From the NCBI RefSeq assembly GCF_963924675.1, contig NC_089230.1, positions 4,465,001 through 4,529,000 on the forward strand: a stretch of 64,000 bases of DNA, read 5' to 3'. This DNA comes from Phocoena phocoena. Taxonomy: Eukaryota > Chordata > Mammalia > Artiodactyla > Phocoenidae. Of the stretch, positions 23,585 through 34,310 are shown one piece after another. Position numbers and translations under genes: made by a program. Position 1 is the stretch's first letter, and every line of letters begins with the position of its first letter. Below the pieces are notes generated by a model that saw only the letters and a list, made by a program, of their open reading frames with translations, searched no databases and was not told where the DNA came from.

Positions 23585-23877
23585 AGTCCAGAGATAAACC
23601 CATGCACCTATGGTCAACTAATCTATGACAAAGGAGGCAAGGATATACAATGGAGAAAAGACAGTGTCTTCAATAAGTGGTGCTGGGAAAACTGGACAGC
23701 TACATGTAAAAGAATGAATTTAGAACAATTCCTAACACCATATACAAAAATAAACCCAAAATGGATTAGAGACCTAAATGTAAGGCCAGACACTATAAAA
23801 CTCTTAGAGGAAAACGTAGGAAGAGCACTCTTTGTTTGTTTTTGTTTAAAGTACAGGATGTTAAAAATTCCCATTAC

Positions 23878-24113
23878 GAAGGAGAACAGGGTTTCCCTGG
23901 TGGCGCAATCGTTGAGAGTCCGCCTGCCGATGCAAGGGACACAGGTTCGTGCCCCGGTCTGGGAAGATCCCACATGCCACAGAGCGGCTAGGCCCGTGAG
24001 CCATGGCCGCTAGGCCTGTGCATCCGGAGCCTGTGTTCCACAATGAGAGAGGCCACGACAGTGAGAGGCCCGCGTACCGCAAAAAAAAAAAAAAAAAAAA
24101 AAGAAGGAGAACA
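23878..24113 (+). mobile_element. CHR-type SINE, young, with target-site duplication
   Basis: Sense copy at 23,889-24,102 with B-box-like ggttcgtgccccgg and a poly-A of about 22. The duplication gaaggagaaca is at 23,878-23,888 and 24,103-24,113. It lies just outside the end of the inverted L1. Confidence 0.96.
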
Positions 24114-24117
24114 AGGC

Positions 24118-24335
24118 ATAATGGTTAGGAATACAGAATGTAGCACCGAGATGCCAAGATGACTAGTGGGTGCACCTCTCTGTGCCTCAGCTTCCTTCCC
24201 TGTGAAGTGACAATGGTATTCTTCCCTACCTCATAGGTTCGGAGAAAGATTAAATGAAGTGATATATTAAAGGTATTTAGAATAGTGCCTGATGCATAAT
24301 AAGTACTATAGTTAAGTGGTAGCCATTATTATTAC
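24118..24335 (+). repeat. MIR SINE
   Basis: Good sense MIR: 'cctctctgtgcctcagcttc', 'ctacctcataggttcggaga', 'gattaaatgaagtgatatat', 'agtgcctgatgcataataag', 'ttattattactt'. Confidence 0.72.
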
Positions 24336-24789
24336 TTAAAAGAGCATATACTGTTCCACAAATGGATGTTGACATAAAAAGGATCTTACCTTTGAGTTTA
24401 TCAAGGTGAGTGGGCAGCCTAAAACACCTCAATCAGGAGGTGATAGCATTCAAATTCAGAAAGTTGGTAACTGTGCTTTGCTCCTTCTCGTGTGTTTCGT
24501 GACACAGAACTCCAATGCTTGTACAGACATTTCAGAAGAGGCAAGTTGATTTTCTGGAGAAAATATTGGCCCTCTCACTGGCTACCTGGTGGCCCACTCA
24601 TAGGTGAAGGTGGAATTAACTTCCATCTGAGTTGCACACTTTTTTAAGAAAAAGCCAGAATTTACAGATCTATGTATAGAACTGACAGTAATATTTGTGT
24701 GTCAGGATCTTCAGACACATGAATGTGGCACAGTCCTTCATTCTTCTGTATTCCTTAATTCCTTCTTAATTTCTCACAACAATATTTCA
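24336..24789. other. no recognisable feature
   Basis: Unique sequence; nothing identified. Confidence 0.45.
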
Positions 24790-25258
24790 AATTTTCAGTG
24801 TAGAGCTCTTGCATACATTTCATTAGATATAATTTTAATTTGATGTTCTGAATGGCATTTCAAATAGCATCATTTAAAAATTTTCAGTGTTGCTGGTATA
24901 TATACAAAATTGAATTTTGTATAGTGACATCATATCCAGCAACCTTACTGAGTTCATTTTTTTAAGTCTAATAATTTACCTGTTCCATTCTTATGACTTT
25001 TTCTTTTCTTACCTTGTTCCAATGTCTACAAACTCCAGTGCAATTTTAAATACAACTAGGCCTGAAGATTTCTTTCTGGGAAGTTTTAAATCACATATTC
25101 AACTTAATTAGTACATACAGAATTATTGAAATGAAAATTTAATTTGTTCTTGTTTTAGCCTTGGTAATTTGTGTCTGCTAGGAATTTGTTCATTTCATCT
25201 AAATTTTCAACTTTACTGACATAAATTTTATTACATCCTCTTAGCATTTTTGAAAACC
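24790..25258 (-). mobile_element. old L1, first part
   Basis: Antisense ORF2 text of an old L1: 'catatccagcaaccttactg', 'ggaatttgttcatttcatct'. Frames are destroyed. It is interrupted by a SINE at 25,259. Confidence 0.7.
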
Positions 25259-25490
25259 TGGGAACTTCCCTGGTGGTCCAGTGGTTAAGACTTACCTTCC
25301 AATGCAGGGGGTGCGGGTTTGATCCCTGGTCAGTGAGCTAAGCTCCCACATGCCTTGTGGACAAACAAAACAAAACAAATTGTAAAACAGAAGCAATATT
25401 GTAAAAAATTCAATAAAGACTTTAAAATTGGTCCTGATTTTAAAAACTCTCAAAAAATTAAAAATAAATAAATAAATAAAATCTGAAGTA
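25259..25490 (+). mobile_element. older tRNA-derived SINE of the CHR/Bov-tA kind
   Basis: Head 'acttccctggtggtccagtgg' with a B-box-like gtttgatccctgg. The tail has the 'aaaacagaagcaatattgta' and 'caataaagactttaaaattg' blocks seen in older cetartiodactyl SINEs, ending in an (aaat)n run at about 25,462-25,480. It sits inside the old L1. Confidence 0.82.
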
Positions 25491-26365
25491 TTTATAGTGT
25501 CATACCATGTTTTACTCCTGCCTCTGGTAAATTATATATTTATTCTTTTTATTTTTATTTTTTTTCTTTTTAACAAAAGCCAGTACATTGTTTCGGTTTG
25601 TGGTTTGTTTACTTTCTCTATTGTAGTTATACTTTTAATTTTGTTAATATTTGCTCTTTAATTATTATTTTCTTCCTTCTATCTTAATCAGGTGTAATTT
25701 GCTGTTCTTTTCTTAATTTTGGAAGGTGGATACTTACAGCCTAAATATTCAGACTTTTTTTCTGATACATGTTTTAAGAATATAAAAATTCCTTTTCAGT
25801 ACCAACTTATCTGCATCCTACAAATTATTATATGTATTATTTTCTTTAGCATTCCTCTCAAAATACTTTCAAATTTTCATTGAGTATTTTGCCTATCACT
25901 TATTTAGCAATTTATTGTCTAATTTCAGGATTTTAATTGGGGATTTAATTATTTTTATACTATTGATTTATAGCTTAATTCCACTATTCTGAGTGATTTC
26001 AACACTCCAAAGTGTTAAACCATGCTTTATGACCCAATAATAGGTCAGTTTTGATAAATGTCCTTTCTTGAAATTTTTTGTCATTTGAAGGCTTAGTGTT
26101 ACATATATGTTCATTTGTAGTTTGTTTATTATGCTGAGCAGAACTTCTACATCCATACTGATCTTTTGTCAGATATATAAGCTGCTTCGAAAGAGATATG
26201 ATAACATTTCTATTATGATAGTGACCATGTCTATCTTGACTCTTGGTTCTATCAATTTTTGCCCTATATATTTTGAAGCTATGTTTCGGGGAGCATAGAA
26301 ATTTAAAATGCACATATTTCCCTGATGGACTGATCCCACTGTGATCTGCAGTCATGCTTCTTGCC
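25491..26365 (-). mobile_element. old L1, second part
   Basis: Continuation of the old antisense L1 ORF2: 'ggtttgtttactttctctat', 'atcctacaaattattatatg', 'ccaataataggtcagttttg', 'tcttgactcttggttctatc'. No open reading frame of note. Confidence 0.7.
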
Positions 26366-27094
26366 TCAGATGTTCCTCTTTGATGGGTCTTGATGGCTAA
26401 TCTTTATTTTGTGGAAACTGCAAGACTGTAGAAAACTCTGTTCCAGGTTTTAGAGATGTTGTCCTAAAATTCTTAGTCCTTACTAACTGTGATTTTGGTC
26501 CAGGGGAGAACAGGCCAAGTGTCAGGCTCTCTGATCCTTTAGTGATAGTGGGTTCCTGGAGCCTTACATCTCTATTATTTATTGTTCTCTCAAACGTCGT
26601 AAAATTGTCAAAGTCTCTGCTGGTTTCTTTGTTTCCTATTTTCTACCTTCTGCCACAGCAGCCTGGTTTCTCAGAAACAACCCTGACACTACAGCCGGCA
26701 AAAACCTCAAGGAAAACTGTGGTTGTAAAATGCTGGTTTTAAAAGGCTTATTTCCTGGTAGTAACCTCTTAAGCCCTGGTTGATGCAGAAACTCTAAAAC
26801 ACCTTCAGGTGGAGGATTTTGTGTTTTATTTGATTTTTCTACTGTAGTGAAAATTGTGGTCTACTACCAGCCTCCCATCTGAGTCAGAAGTGAAAGCCCT
26901 AAGTCCCAAACTTTTTTGAAAATCTAGAACTTATGTGATGAAACTGGGGCACAAAAAGAGAACAGTATCATCTCTACATGAGAGTATCAGCAATTGCACA
27001 TTCATTTTAGTAAAAAAAAAAAATCTTTTGTGTTTAGCCACTCTTTTATCTTTTTTAAAGTTGCTGTTCAATGCTAGAATACAACTAAAGACAT
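26366..27094. other. no recognisable feature
   Basis: Unique sequence between the old L1 and the candidate 3'UTR; nothing identified. Confidence 0.4.
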
Positions 27095-27884
27095 AAAAGA
27101 TATGAGTTTTATTACAGGGCTTGTCTCTTGTAGTTTAATCTTCTCTCCACATAAATAGAATATGTAGTTATACATTTATTAAGCTGGTTGAATTTTAAAA
27201 GTTTAAACTCATTTTACAAAGTGTATTGCTTTCAGTAAATGAGCACACATAACACTGAACAAAGCTCCCAAAAGGTTGTTAAATGAGCATAAAACTTCAA
27301 AGAAAAGTCGTAAGAATCAATGGATGTTAAACAAATTGAAAGTACAGAATTGGACCTATACTATGCATTATTTACAATGGACCTAATTTGAAAAACGTGT
27401 GTTTGAAACAGCATATCAAATAGTCAAAACTAAAGACTGAATGGGTTTAACATTGAAGAAGAATATCTATACACAATGTTCAGCTTTTTCCCCAAGGTGT
27501 TAACCAGACGCAAAGAAACTGCCTACAAGAGGATGTCTCTTTGTAAGAACACCTATAAGGATGATTATTAGTAAACATAATGCACAGCAATATGTGACTA
27601 TTTTCCAGTGTCCTATAATTAGAAACAATAGTTTCACTGTGCACATTCCATTAGTCAACAGAACTTCCTTTTGTCCCTGCCCAGGCAATCTCTCATGACC
27701 AGGAGGCCTACACACCAGTGCAGGAGACTGTTAATTAAAACTACAGATTGTAATAATTGTAAAATGAAATGTGAGTGGAATTAAACCCCATGGATTCCCT
27801 GAGCATGCCGACTTTTAATAAATGTAAACAATCATTCATCACAGGACCAGTATAAAGTTACACAGGGTGATTTCATGATCGGTA
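27095..27884 (-). other. candidate 3' untranslated region with two AATAAA signals
   Basis: Repeat-free stretch directly downstream, on the minus strand, of a stop codon at 27,887-27,885. Two AATAAA hexamers lie 700-780 bases further on (27,180-27,175 and 27,113-27,108). This spacing suits an ordinary mammalian 3'UTR. AATAAA is common by chance in AT-rich DNA, so the call depends on transcript evidence. Confidence 0.3.
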
Positions 27885-27998
27885 TTATTCATCCTGGCCA
27901 CGGCGGCCAGTCACAGATGGGGCCATTTTCCATGATGGAGAGATGGTGGGAGGACGTCCAGCCTCGGGAATTCCATCAGCATCACAAAATACCTGCAT
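27885..27998 (-). CDS. candidate terminal exon, unknown product
   Basis: A 37-codon minus-strand frame opens at ATG 27,998 and ends at TAA 27,885. Composition is unlike its AT-rich surroundings: several CpGs and a D/G/P/R-rich translation ending in VTGRRGQDE. An acceptor-like ...gaatgcag/GTATTT would start an exon at 27,992 in this frame (phase 0). A better pyrimidine-rich acceptor at 28,028 puts an in-frame TGA before it. No repeat is recognised here. I do not recognise the protein. Alternatives are a chance frame, a conserved non-coding block, or a decayed exon. Confidence 0.25.
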   Translation of the reverse strand: MQVFCDADGIPEAGRPPTISPSWKMAPSVTGRRGQDE

Positions 27999-28104
27999 TC
28001 ACAGTACAGTGATAACAATCATGGGCACCTGGATGGAGGGAAAGCTCGAAGTGCACTGGGAGGAAGGCAGAGGAGGAGAAAGGGCTTAAGTTTCTAGGAA
28101 TGTC

Positions 28105-28440
28105 TTAAGAAGCAGTGCCCAACTGAAATGTGAGACCCAAGTGTAATTCTGAAATTTTAGGAGCCACATTAAAAAGTAAAAAATAGTAAAATTAACTTCA
28201 ATAAGGTATGTTATTTAATCCAATATGTGAAAGACGTTTTTTATTTCAACATGTAATCAATAGAAGTTATTGATATATTTTACGTTATTTCTTTATACTA
28301 AATTTTAAAAATCGGGTGTATTTTACACTGACAGCACATCTCATTTTGGACGAGCTGCATTTCAGGTGCTCATCGGCCACATTTGGTTAATATCCATCAA
28401 TAGCATATTGGATGGCATATATCTAAAGCCACAGAATTTC
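28105..28440. mobile_element. hAT-Charlie (MER5-like) DNA transposon remnant
   Basis: Characteristic words: 'ccaagtgtaattctgaaatt', 'taggagccacattaaaaagt', 'acatgtaatcaatagaagtt', 'cagcacatctcattttggac', 'catttcaggtgctcatcggc'. These match old non-autonomous hAT-Charlie elements of the MER5 kind. No transposase frame. Confidence 0.6.
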
Positions 28441-29104
28441 TTTTAAGAATGGTAGATGTCAATAGATTGCAGCCTTTGGGAAAATAGCTAACGGCTATAG
28501 CAGGGAAATACAACTAACAAATTATAAATTACCCAGTTTTTTATAGTTTCAACAAGCATCTTCATTTCCTGAATGTTAATACCTTCAAAACATGAAGCAT
28601 TGTAAATATTTAAATATGCAAAAGAACACTATATGTAACTAAACATACACTAATTAAAGCATGAAAATATGGATGTGAAGAATACACACAAATTTCAAAA
28701 CAGAGTTAGTTCTAGGAAGAGAGGGAAACATATAAGAGGAACATAAAAAGCTATTCATTCGTAACTGTAAAACTTTTAAAAGATCTTTTTTCAAAAGAAT
28801 CTATGTTGTATTTCACATTTCTTCATGTCACAAGTCTTTCGTTAGAGTCTAGGTAGGAAGTCTACTTTATTTTTTCCCCATGGAAAAACATCTCTTATTA
28901 AGGCAGGAGGTAAAGCACCAGAAAACTTACATTTAGTTGAATACCTTAAAATATGAAAATCAGAAAAGTTTCAGAAGAAAGAATGCACACATTCCATTCT
29001 TCTGAGAGCTAAATATATGAATTCTCAACAGAAACTGTGAAGAGTTCAAACATGCTGAATGCAGGAGAAAAGCAAAGGTGCCCAAGCCCTGGCATACACC
29101 TGCA
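28441..29104. other. no recognisable feature
   Basis: AT-rich unique sequence between the hAT remnant and the second candidate exon. Confidence 0.45.
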
Positions 29105-29105
29105 A

Positions 29106-29331
29106 CTATGGCATCACAGCTCTGTGAATTACAGAGATCCGATAGTGCCGGGCCGCCTGGTCTCCGATCAGTACAAAAGCTGAATCATTTCCTTCAGCAG
29201 GACCCAAACATACTCTTGGTAACCCTGGAAATTTTTCATAGTCTGAACTAATTCTAATTAGTCTTATTTCTATATGTGTTGGTATTCCTCTCATGCAAAA
29301 GTTATTCTCTGGGCAAAGTACACTATAAGAA
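29106..29331 (-). other. candidate exon-like open block, unknown product
   Basis: A minus-strand frame is open from about 29,331 to a TAG at 29,106, with an internal ATG at 29,294. The translation is balanced in D, E, G, P, A and R (for example GDQAARHYRISV near its end), unusual for this AT-rich region, and CpGs cluster at 29,140-29,167. A pyrimidine-rich acceptor-like cttctatcttcttatag precedes it and a CAG/GTGTAT donor-like site follows the stop. The stop before the donor argues against an internal coding exon. No family recognised. Confidence 0.2.
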
Positions 29332-29529
29332 GATAGAAGTGTTTCTCAACATCAGCCCCTGTTATCAGTTTGTTGTTAAGTGGCTGAAAAATTACAGATA
29401 ATAAAAGATTAGGAGAGGGTCACAGCATTCCTCAGAGTGTGAGAAGACAACTTTTAATATCCACTGCCTTTGCTCTATTCACAGAAACAGAATTGCATAT
29501 ACGTAAATTGCATTTGCAAATAGTTCTGT

Positions 29530-29681
29530 TGGTAAGCATCTTTTTGTTTGTTTGTTTGTGTGTTGGCAACTGCAAGGCTTGTGGCATCTTAGTTTCCAGA
29601 CCAGGGATGGAACCCGGGCCCCTGGCAGTGAAAGCATGGAACCCTAACCTCTGGACCACCAGGGAATTCCTGGTAAGCATC
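29530..29681 (-). mobile_element. short older tRNA-derived SINE with target-site duplication
   Basis: Antisense SINE at 29,541-29,670, about 130 bases: T-rich (tttg)n tail on the left, then revcomp of the 'ccaccaggga' type head on the right. The duplication tggtaagcatc is at 29,530-29,540 and 29,671-29,681. Confidence 0.9.
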
Positions 29682-30476
29682 ATTTCAATATTATCAGGGA
29701 TACATGAGTGAAATTAGTCATGTTTCCTGTAAAAAAATTAGTGCTGAATGCTCAAACCCTCTTTTCTCTCACCTCATCTTAGACACAGGGTATCTTCAAC
29801 ACCTTCAATACTGAAAAACCCTATAAAAATAGTTTTCAAAGTCAAGAAATAGATGAGAAGAAGATGTTGGCATTAACTTTAAGGACTAAAATCCTTAATA
29901 ATGTGGACATTTATTTACTTATATTCAAATACAATGCATAGTTATTCTGCCAAATGATTCAATCACAGCAGTCAAAGTTTTCATAAACCAAGTAAATAAT
30001 TTCCTGCATCTTAACCGATCTTCCAGCATCATAACCAGTCTTTCCCAGTAACAGTTTATGAGCTAAAGTATCCCTGTGTTATCTCTCCTTATTATGACCA
30101 TTCATCAGGGGGAGACAGGCTGAGTATCAGAAAAGAAAAGATAATGGCAGAAAGTACAAAATGTATACACGTTCAAATGGAGGGTGAAAGGCAGGGTACA
30201 GGTGAGTTGCAGGATATTGACATGATTGCCTTCTTTAACCTCTTACCTGGAAAATTTATAGTTTGTTTTATGGCACAAAGTCAGATTACTGTGTGTAACT
30301 TCTGCTCAAGGAAAAGAAAGCTCTCCTATTTTCTTGCTTCTGTATCACCAGAGTCCCTTTCAGGTGGCGGGAATAAAAATATCTACATTAACCACACATG
30401 CAGGGGGCCCTTGTCTCTCTCAGCAGAAGCCCCTACTTGCTCAAAGAAACACAAATTCGAAACTCATTCCAAAGAT
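29682..30476. other. no recognisable feature
   Basis: Unique sequence; frames at 30,144-30,470 run into the purine tract and carry no domain. Confidence 0.45.
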
Positions 30477-30680
<204 letters not shown>

Positions 30681-30985
30681 GGAAAACTGTGCATCACCTC
30701 AAAGCAACACTTTTCTTGGGGCATCTAGGAAACTTAAAAAGCAGGATAAGCAAAACTAACATGGCTGGAGTAGACCAAGCAAGGCCATTTGGTAGCTCTG
30801 CCGACAGCACCATAGTCCATCAGAGCTCAAAATGGATAGGAGGAGCCTTCTGGGACATAGAAGGAAGACTATCTGAGGTTAACATTAGAAACATTTAATT
30901 GACAATGAGATAGAGTTCATCGGGAAGTAGTTTTCCTGGGAATAAAGTGGGCTACTCTGTTCTTCGTAGGCCTGAGGCATCATTA
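30681..30985. other. no recognisable feature
   Basis: Short unique stretch between the purine tract and the Tigger element. Confidence 0.45.
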
Positions 30986-31470
30986 TAGCAAGCCCCCTAC
31001 ATATGACCCTTCAAGTTGCGTACTTCCAAAGATGCAAACATGCGTTCACGTGTCCAATCACGTAAGTTAGTTCATGTTTCCAGTGTACATTGCCACATGT
31101 GTGCATCCTCGACAAGTGGCTGTGCTTTTGTGTACTTTACTGTACAGGATTGTATAGAGTGCAGTAGTACAGTATCTTTATTTTCAAGCCCAGGATGTCC
31201 AGAACCAAGCATAAAAGCAGAGGTGATGTAGCTGGGACTACTGTACTTTTCAAGGTACTGTACTATAAGATTTAAAATGTTTTCTTTATTTTGTGTGTGT
31301 TTTTATGTATTATTTGTGTGAAAAGTATTATAAACCTATTATAGTACAGTACTATATAGCTGATTGTGTTAGTTGGTACCTAGGCTAACGTTGTTGGACT
31401 TATGAACAAAATGGACTTATGGACACGCTCTCAGAACAGAACTCGTTCATATATAGGGCACTTACTGTAA
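30986..31470 (+). mobile_element. Tigger1_Art-like mariner/pogo DNA transposon
   Basis: Ends form inverted repeats: 'ccccctacatatgac' on the left and 'ttcatatatagggcacttactgta' split into its parts on the right, with TA at the borders. Interior words 'cactttactgtacagg'-type, 'tactgtacttttcaaggtac' and 'gacttatgaacaaaatggac' match the artiodactyl Tigger1 family as I remember it. About 485 bases, so an internally deleted copy; a trace of the transposase start lies near 31,192. Cut-and-paste family, now immobile. Confidence 0.8.
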
Positions 31471-32476
31471 TTCCAAAACTAGACAGCAGTGGGGTTACAG
31501 AAGGGCTCATCCTTTCCCCCCTCTCATCTTGCCTCCGTGAATCTGCAGGTAAGACTGAAGAAAACCACCTTAGGGTATTTTATAACCGATAGCTAAATGT
31601 TCCCACCCTTCCTTGTTGATTTTCATATCACAGTTTCTTCCTCTGTGTTTTCTTAGCATTTACCATGAGAATGGCAGACACAGGAATGACCTCCCATTGG
31701 GTGTTAGGTTTTTTTAATCCATTTTGTGTTTGCCTAAATGAATAGGAAGCAATGTGTCTTTCATTTCTTTTACTGCATTCAAAACGCACTGTTCAACTAA
31801 GAAGATGGAATGCAGAAGAAGGTTTCCTTTCAATTGGAGGTCAGTTAATGTTCCTATTTCAGAAGATTGTACAGTATTTTAGAAGAAAGCAAAGCCAGTA
31901 AGATTAGTAATAGGATAGAAAACAATTAACTGGTTCTCTAACAAACCAAGAGTCACAGTAAGCTGCTTTTGCAGAAAAATCATGGAAATAATTGATTTAA
32001 GGAAATGCAACTGTCAACAAGTAAAACTGTGTGATTATTTTGTTTGGACTTCCAGCTGAGGAACAATTTACATCAACAAACTATTTTTTTTCTTGAGTTT
32101 TTAACAAGTTTATCTATTAATTTATGGGTGTGCTAAAAACCACTAAATGGAAACTTGTGTAAAGCATAAATATTGATCTCTGTTTCTAAGGCAGCAAGTA
32201 CGCTCTGGGGACTGAGAATGAAAACAGTTCAGAGGCAACTGGGCAGGACCCTCCCAGGGTCAAGACTAAGAGAGTAGCTCAGGGCCATCCTGGCTGTGAG
32301 AGATTTTCCACTTAGGTACTATCAGGATTGTCTACATCTCTCAAAACTGTAGGGTTGTAGAGAAATCCATCCTCCTACCTGAATATTAGACCTCTTGAAA
32401 GAAGACAGAAGAGCTCTGTTTGGGATGCATCTGTCATGAGACAAAATGACTGAAGCATTGCTGACATCTGAGACGT

Positions 32477-32478
<2 letters not shown>
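31471..32478. other. no recognisable feature
   Basis: Unique AT-rich sequence with no repeat or exon named. Confidence 0.45.

Positions 32479-32529
<51 letters not shown>
32479..32529 (+). repeat. (TG)n microsatellite
   Basis: About 25 uninterrupted TG units; likely polymorphic. Confidence 0.98.
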
Positions 32530-32531
<2 letters not shown>

Positions 32532-32865
32532 AAGACTTCTGACATAATAATTTAGATACTCTGTGAGTAAAACAAAATAATTGGGTATAATCCCTGCCCC
32601 GTGCCCCACCAACATTTCAGAAAGGCAGTGATGGACAAGGGAAACTTGAGATATTCCACATGGGAGGAGTTTGGGTAGAAATTTGGTTCTAGGGCTACAG
32701 AAGGGAACTTCACTGACAGTCCCATTTGCATGGTGTGTATACTACATTTACCCAGATTTTCTGTTTGTTTACAGTGGCTTTGGGGTGAAGAGGTACTTAA
32801 CCAATGTTTCATGTGTCGGCCACTCAGAGAAATCTAAAATTAGCTATCTTAGAATTGACAGTGAT
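32530..32865. other. no recognisable feature
   Basis: Unique sequence; the minus frame 32,552-32,812 shows no domain. Confidence 0.45.
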
Positions 32866-32985
32866 CTACATAATCTAATCTCAATTTACAGATGGGAAAA
32901 TTCCTCAAGGGCAAGGCCAAAGTCCCAAGAATCAAGCCAACTAGAAGCAGACTGGATCTTAACTCCAGGCGCCCTGCCCTACCTT
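32866..32985 (-). repeat. partial MIR
   Basis: Antisense MIR-like words: 'tttacagatgggaaaattcc', 'agcagactggatcttaactc', 'ggcgccctgccctacc'. Short. Confidence 0.45.
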
Positions 32986-33085
32986 AGGGTCCTCTTCACG
33001 TGGCACTGCTGGGCTTTGGTACCACCATCTGTCTAACAGCTGCACCCTCTCTAGATGTTTTAGAGCAAGGCTAGAGTCTTGCAGT

Positions 33086-33157
33086 ATATTTGGTCCTGTC
33101 CAAATGCCCATGAGCATATTAGGCCCATGCCAAATGGTTTTGGACAGGACCAAATAT
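33086..33157. repeat. 72-base hairpin with perfect 19-bp arms
   Basis: The arm atatttggtcctgtccaaa (33,086-33,104) is the exact reverse complement of 33,139-33,157, with a 34-base loop. Just downstream the arm word ggaccaaat recurs at about 33,174 and 33,190. Palindromic ends suggest a degraded miniature DNA transposon, or a pre-microRNA-like stem. No family recognised. Confidence 0.9.
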
Positions 33158-34310
33158 CAAGGACCTTTGTCATGGACCAAATAGCTTACGGACCAAATGC
33201 CTGCTGACCAGGTGACAGAGAGAGTGAATGTGGACGTAAGATGTAGCCAGTCAATTTTGCATCCCAGGGAGCAGTCAGTATTTTCTCAGAAACAGACTAC
33301 ACAATTGGTGATAGACTCAGTACAAAGTGGAAATGAGCAACCGCTAGTTCAGAAGGCTGGAAAAAATTCTGTGAAATGTACTAAAACAGAAACTCCTGTC
33401 CTTTCCTCAGTGACCTCTCTGGAACAGCCATGATGTTTATTTTGCTTGAGCTTAATGACATTATAAGTAAACTTATATATGCTTTAATTATTAACACAGA
33501 CTTTACCATTTATCTTTATATCACGCAAGGTCAGTTTTAATGGAGAGTATAAACTCATTTAAGTTTTAGATAGAATCATCAAAATTGCATATTTATATTT
33601 CATAGCATGTACCTACGTAGGTACTTTGTTCTTACCAGAGAAGAGGAAATGCTACACAAAATGAACTCAACTGTATTTAATTCACTTCTTACTATGTGCA
33701 CTTTCTACCCACATTCTTCGCACTTGGTGAATAAGGAAGGATGGAAAGGAAAAGGAACTATGGATTCCCTCTTCTTTTCCTTCTGTGCTATTATCTGCAG
33801 CTGAACTGGTTGGTTAACACAGGAAAGTAACACTACTAGGAAGGAATGTGTCAGGTTTCCTTGGCTGTTCTTTTTCTTAAAATGCCTTTGCTTTCTTTTT
33901 GTTTGCAAGCCCTGGCTGAAAAGGAAATCATGGCCTCGGGGGGCTGCCGGTGCCCCTTACACATTCATAGACTTCACAGGCTGACCTTGTACTTACTCTG
34001 GGTCTCTCTGAACCCAACCACACCTAGTGGGACCATAGTAATTCTTACAGCGCATTACAAATGCAATATGCAAATGTAGCAGTGAGGTAGGGAGGACACA
34101 CATATCGCATGTACCTCCTCTGCTCACACACCAAGCACAAGTTCAAAGACAAAACTGTGAAGACTTTCAGACAGCAGCAGCAGAGCCTTACACCGGGTGT
34201 GGCGCCCTTCTGAATAGTTAGGGGGTCAAGGGAGGGGTGGTGTGCCCTACTGCACGTGTCACACACCCACAAAGCCAGGTCTGATCTCCCTACAGCATGT
34301 TCCGGGTTTC
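33158..34310. other. no recognisable gene or repeat
   Basis: Unique sequence. Small frames at 33,197-33,433 and 33,607-34,079 lack recognisable domains. Confidence 0.45.

Larger units (their letters stand above)
21298..23855 (+). mobile_element. L1 LINE, inverted 5' segment
   Basis: Plus-strand L1 ORF2 sequence that ends near 23,840 at the 'aggaagagcactcttt' position. That is immediately upstream, in L1 coordinates, of where the minus segment begins ('aaatcacagcaagatttttt' in minus reading at 21,300). The two segments therefore make one insertion with a twin-priming inversion. Similar T/G-rich text (tgtttgttt...) flanks both outer ends near 20,238 and 23,840, probably the target-site duplication. 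A CHR SINE interrupts it at 21,757-22,080. Confidence 0.93.
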
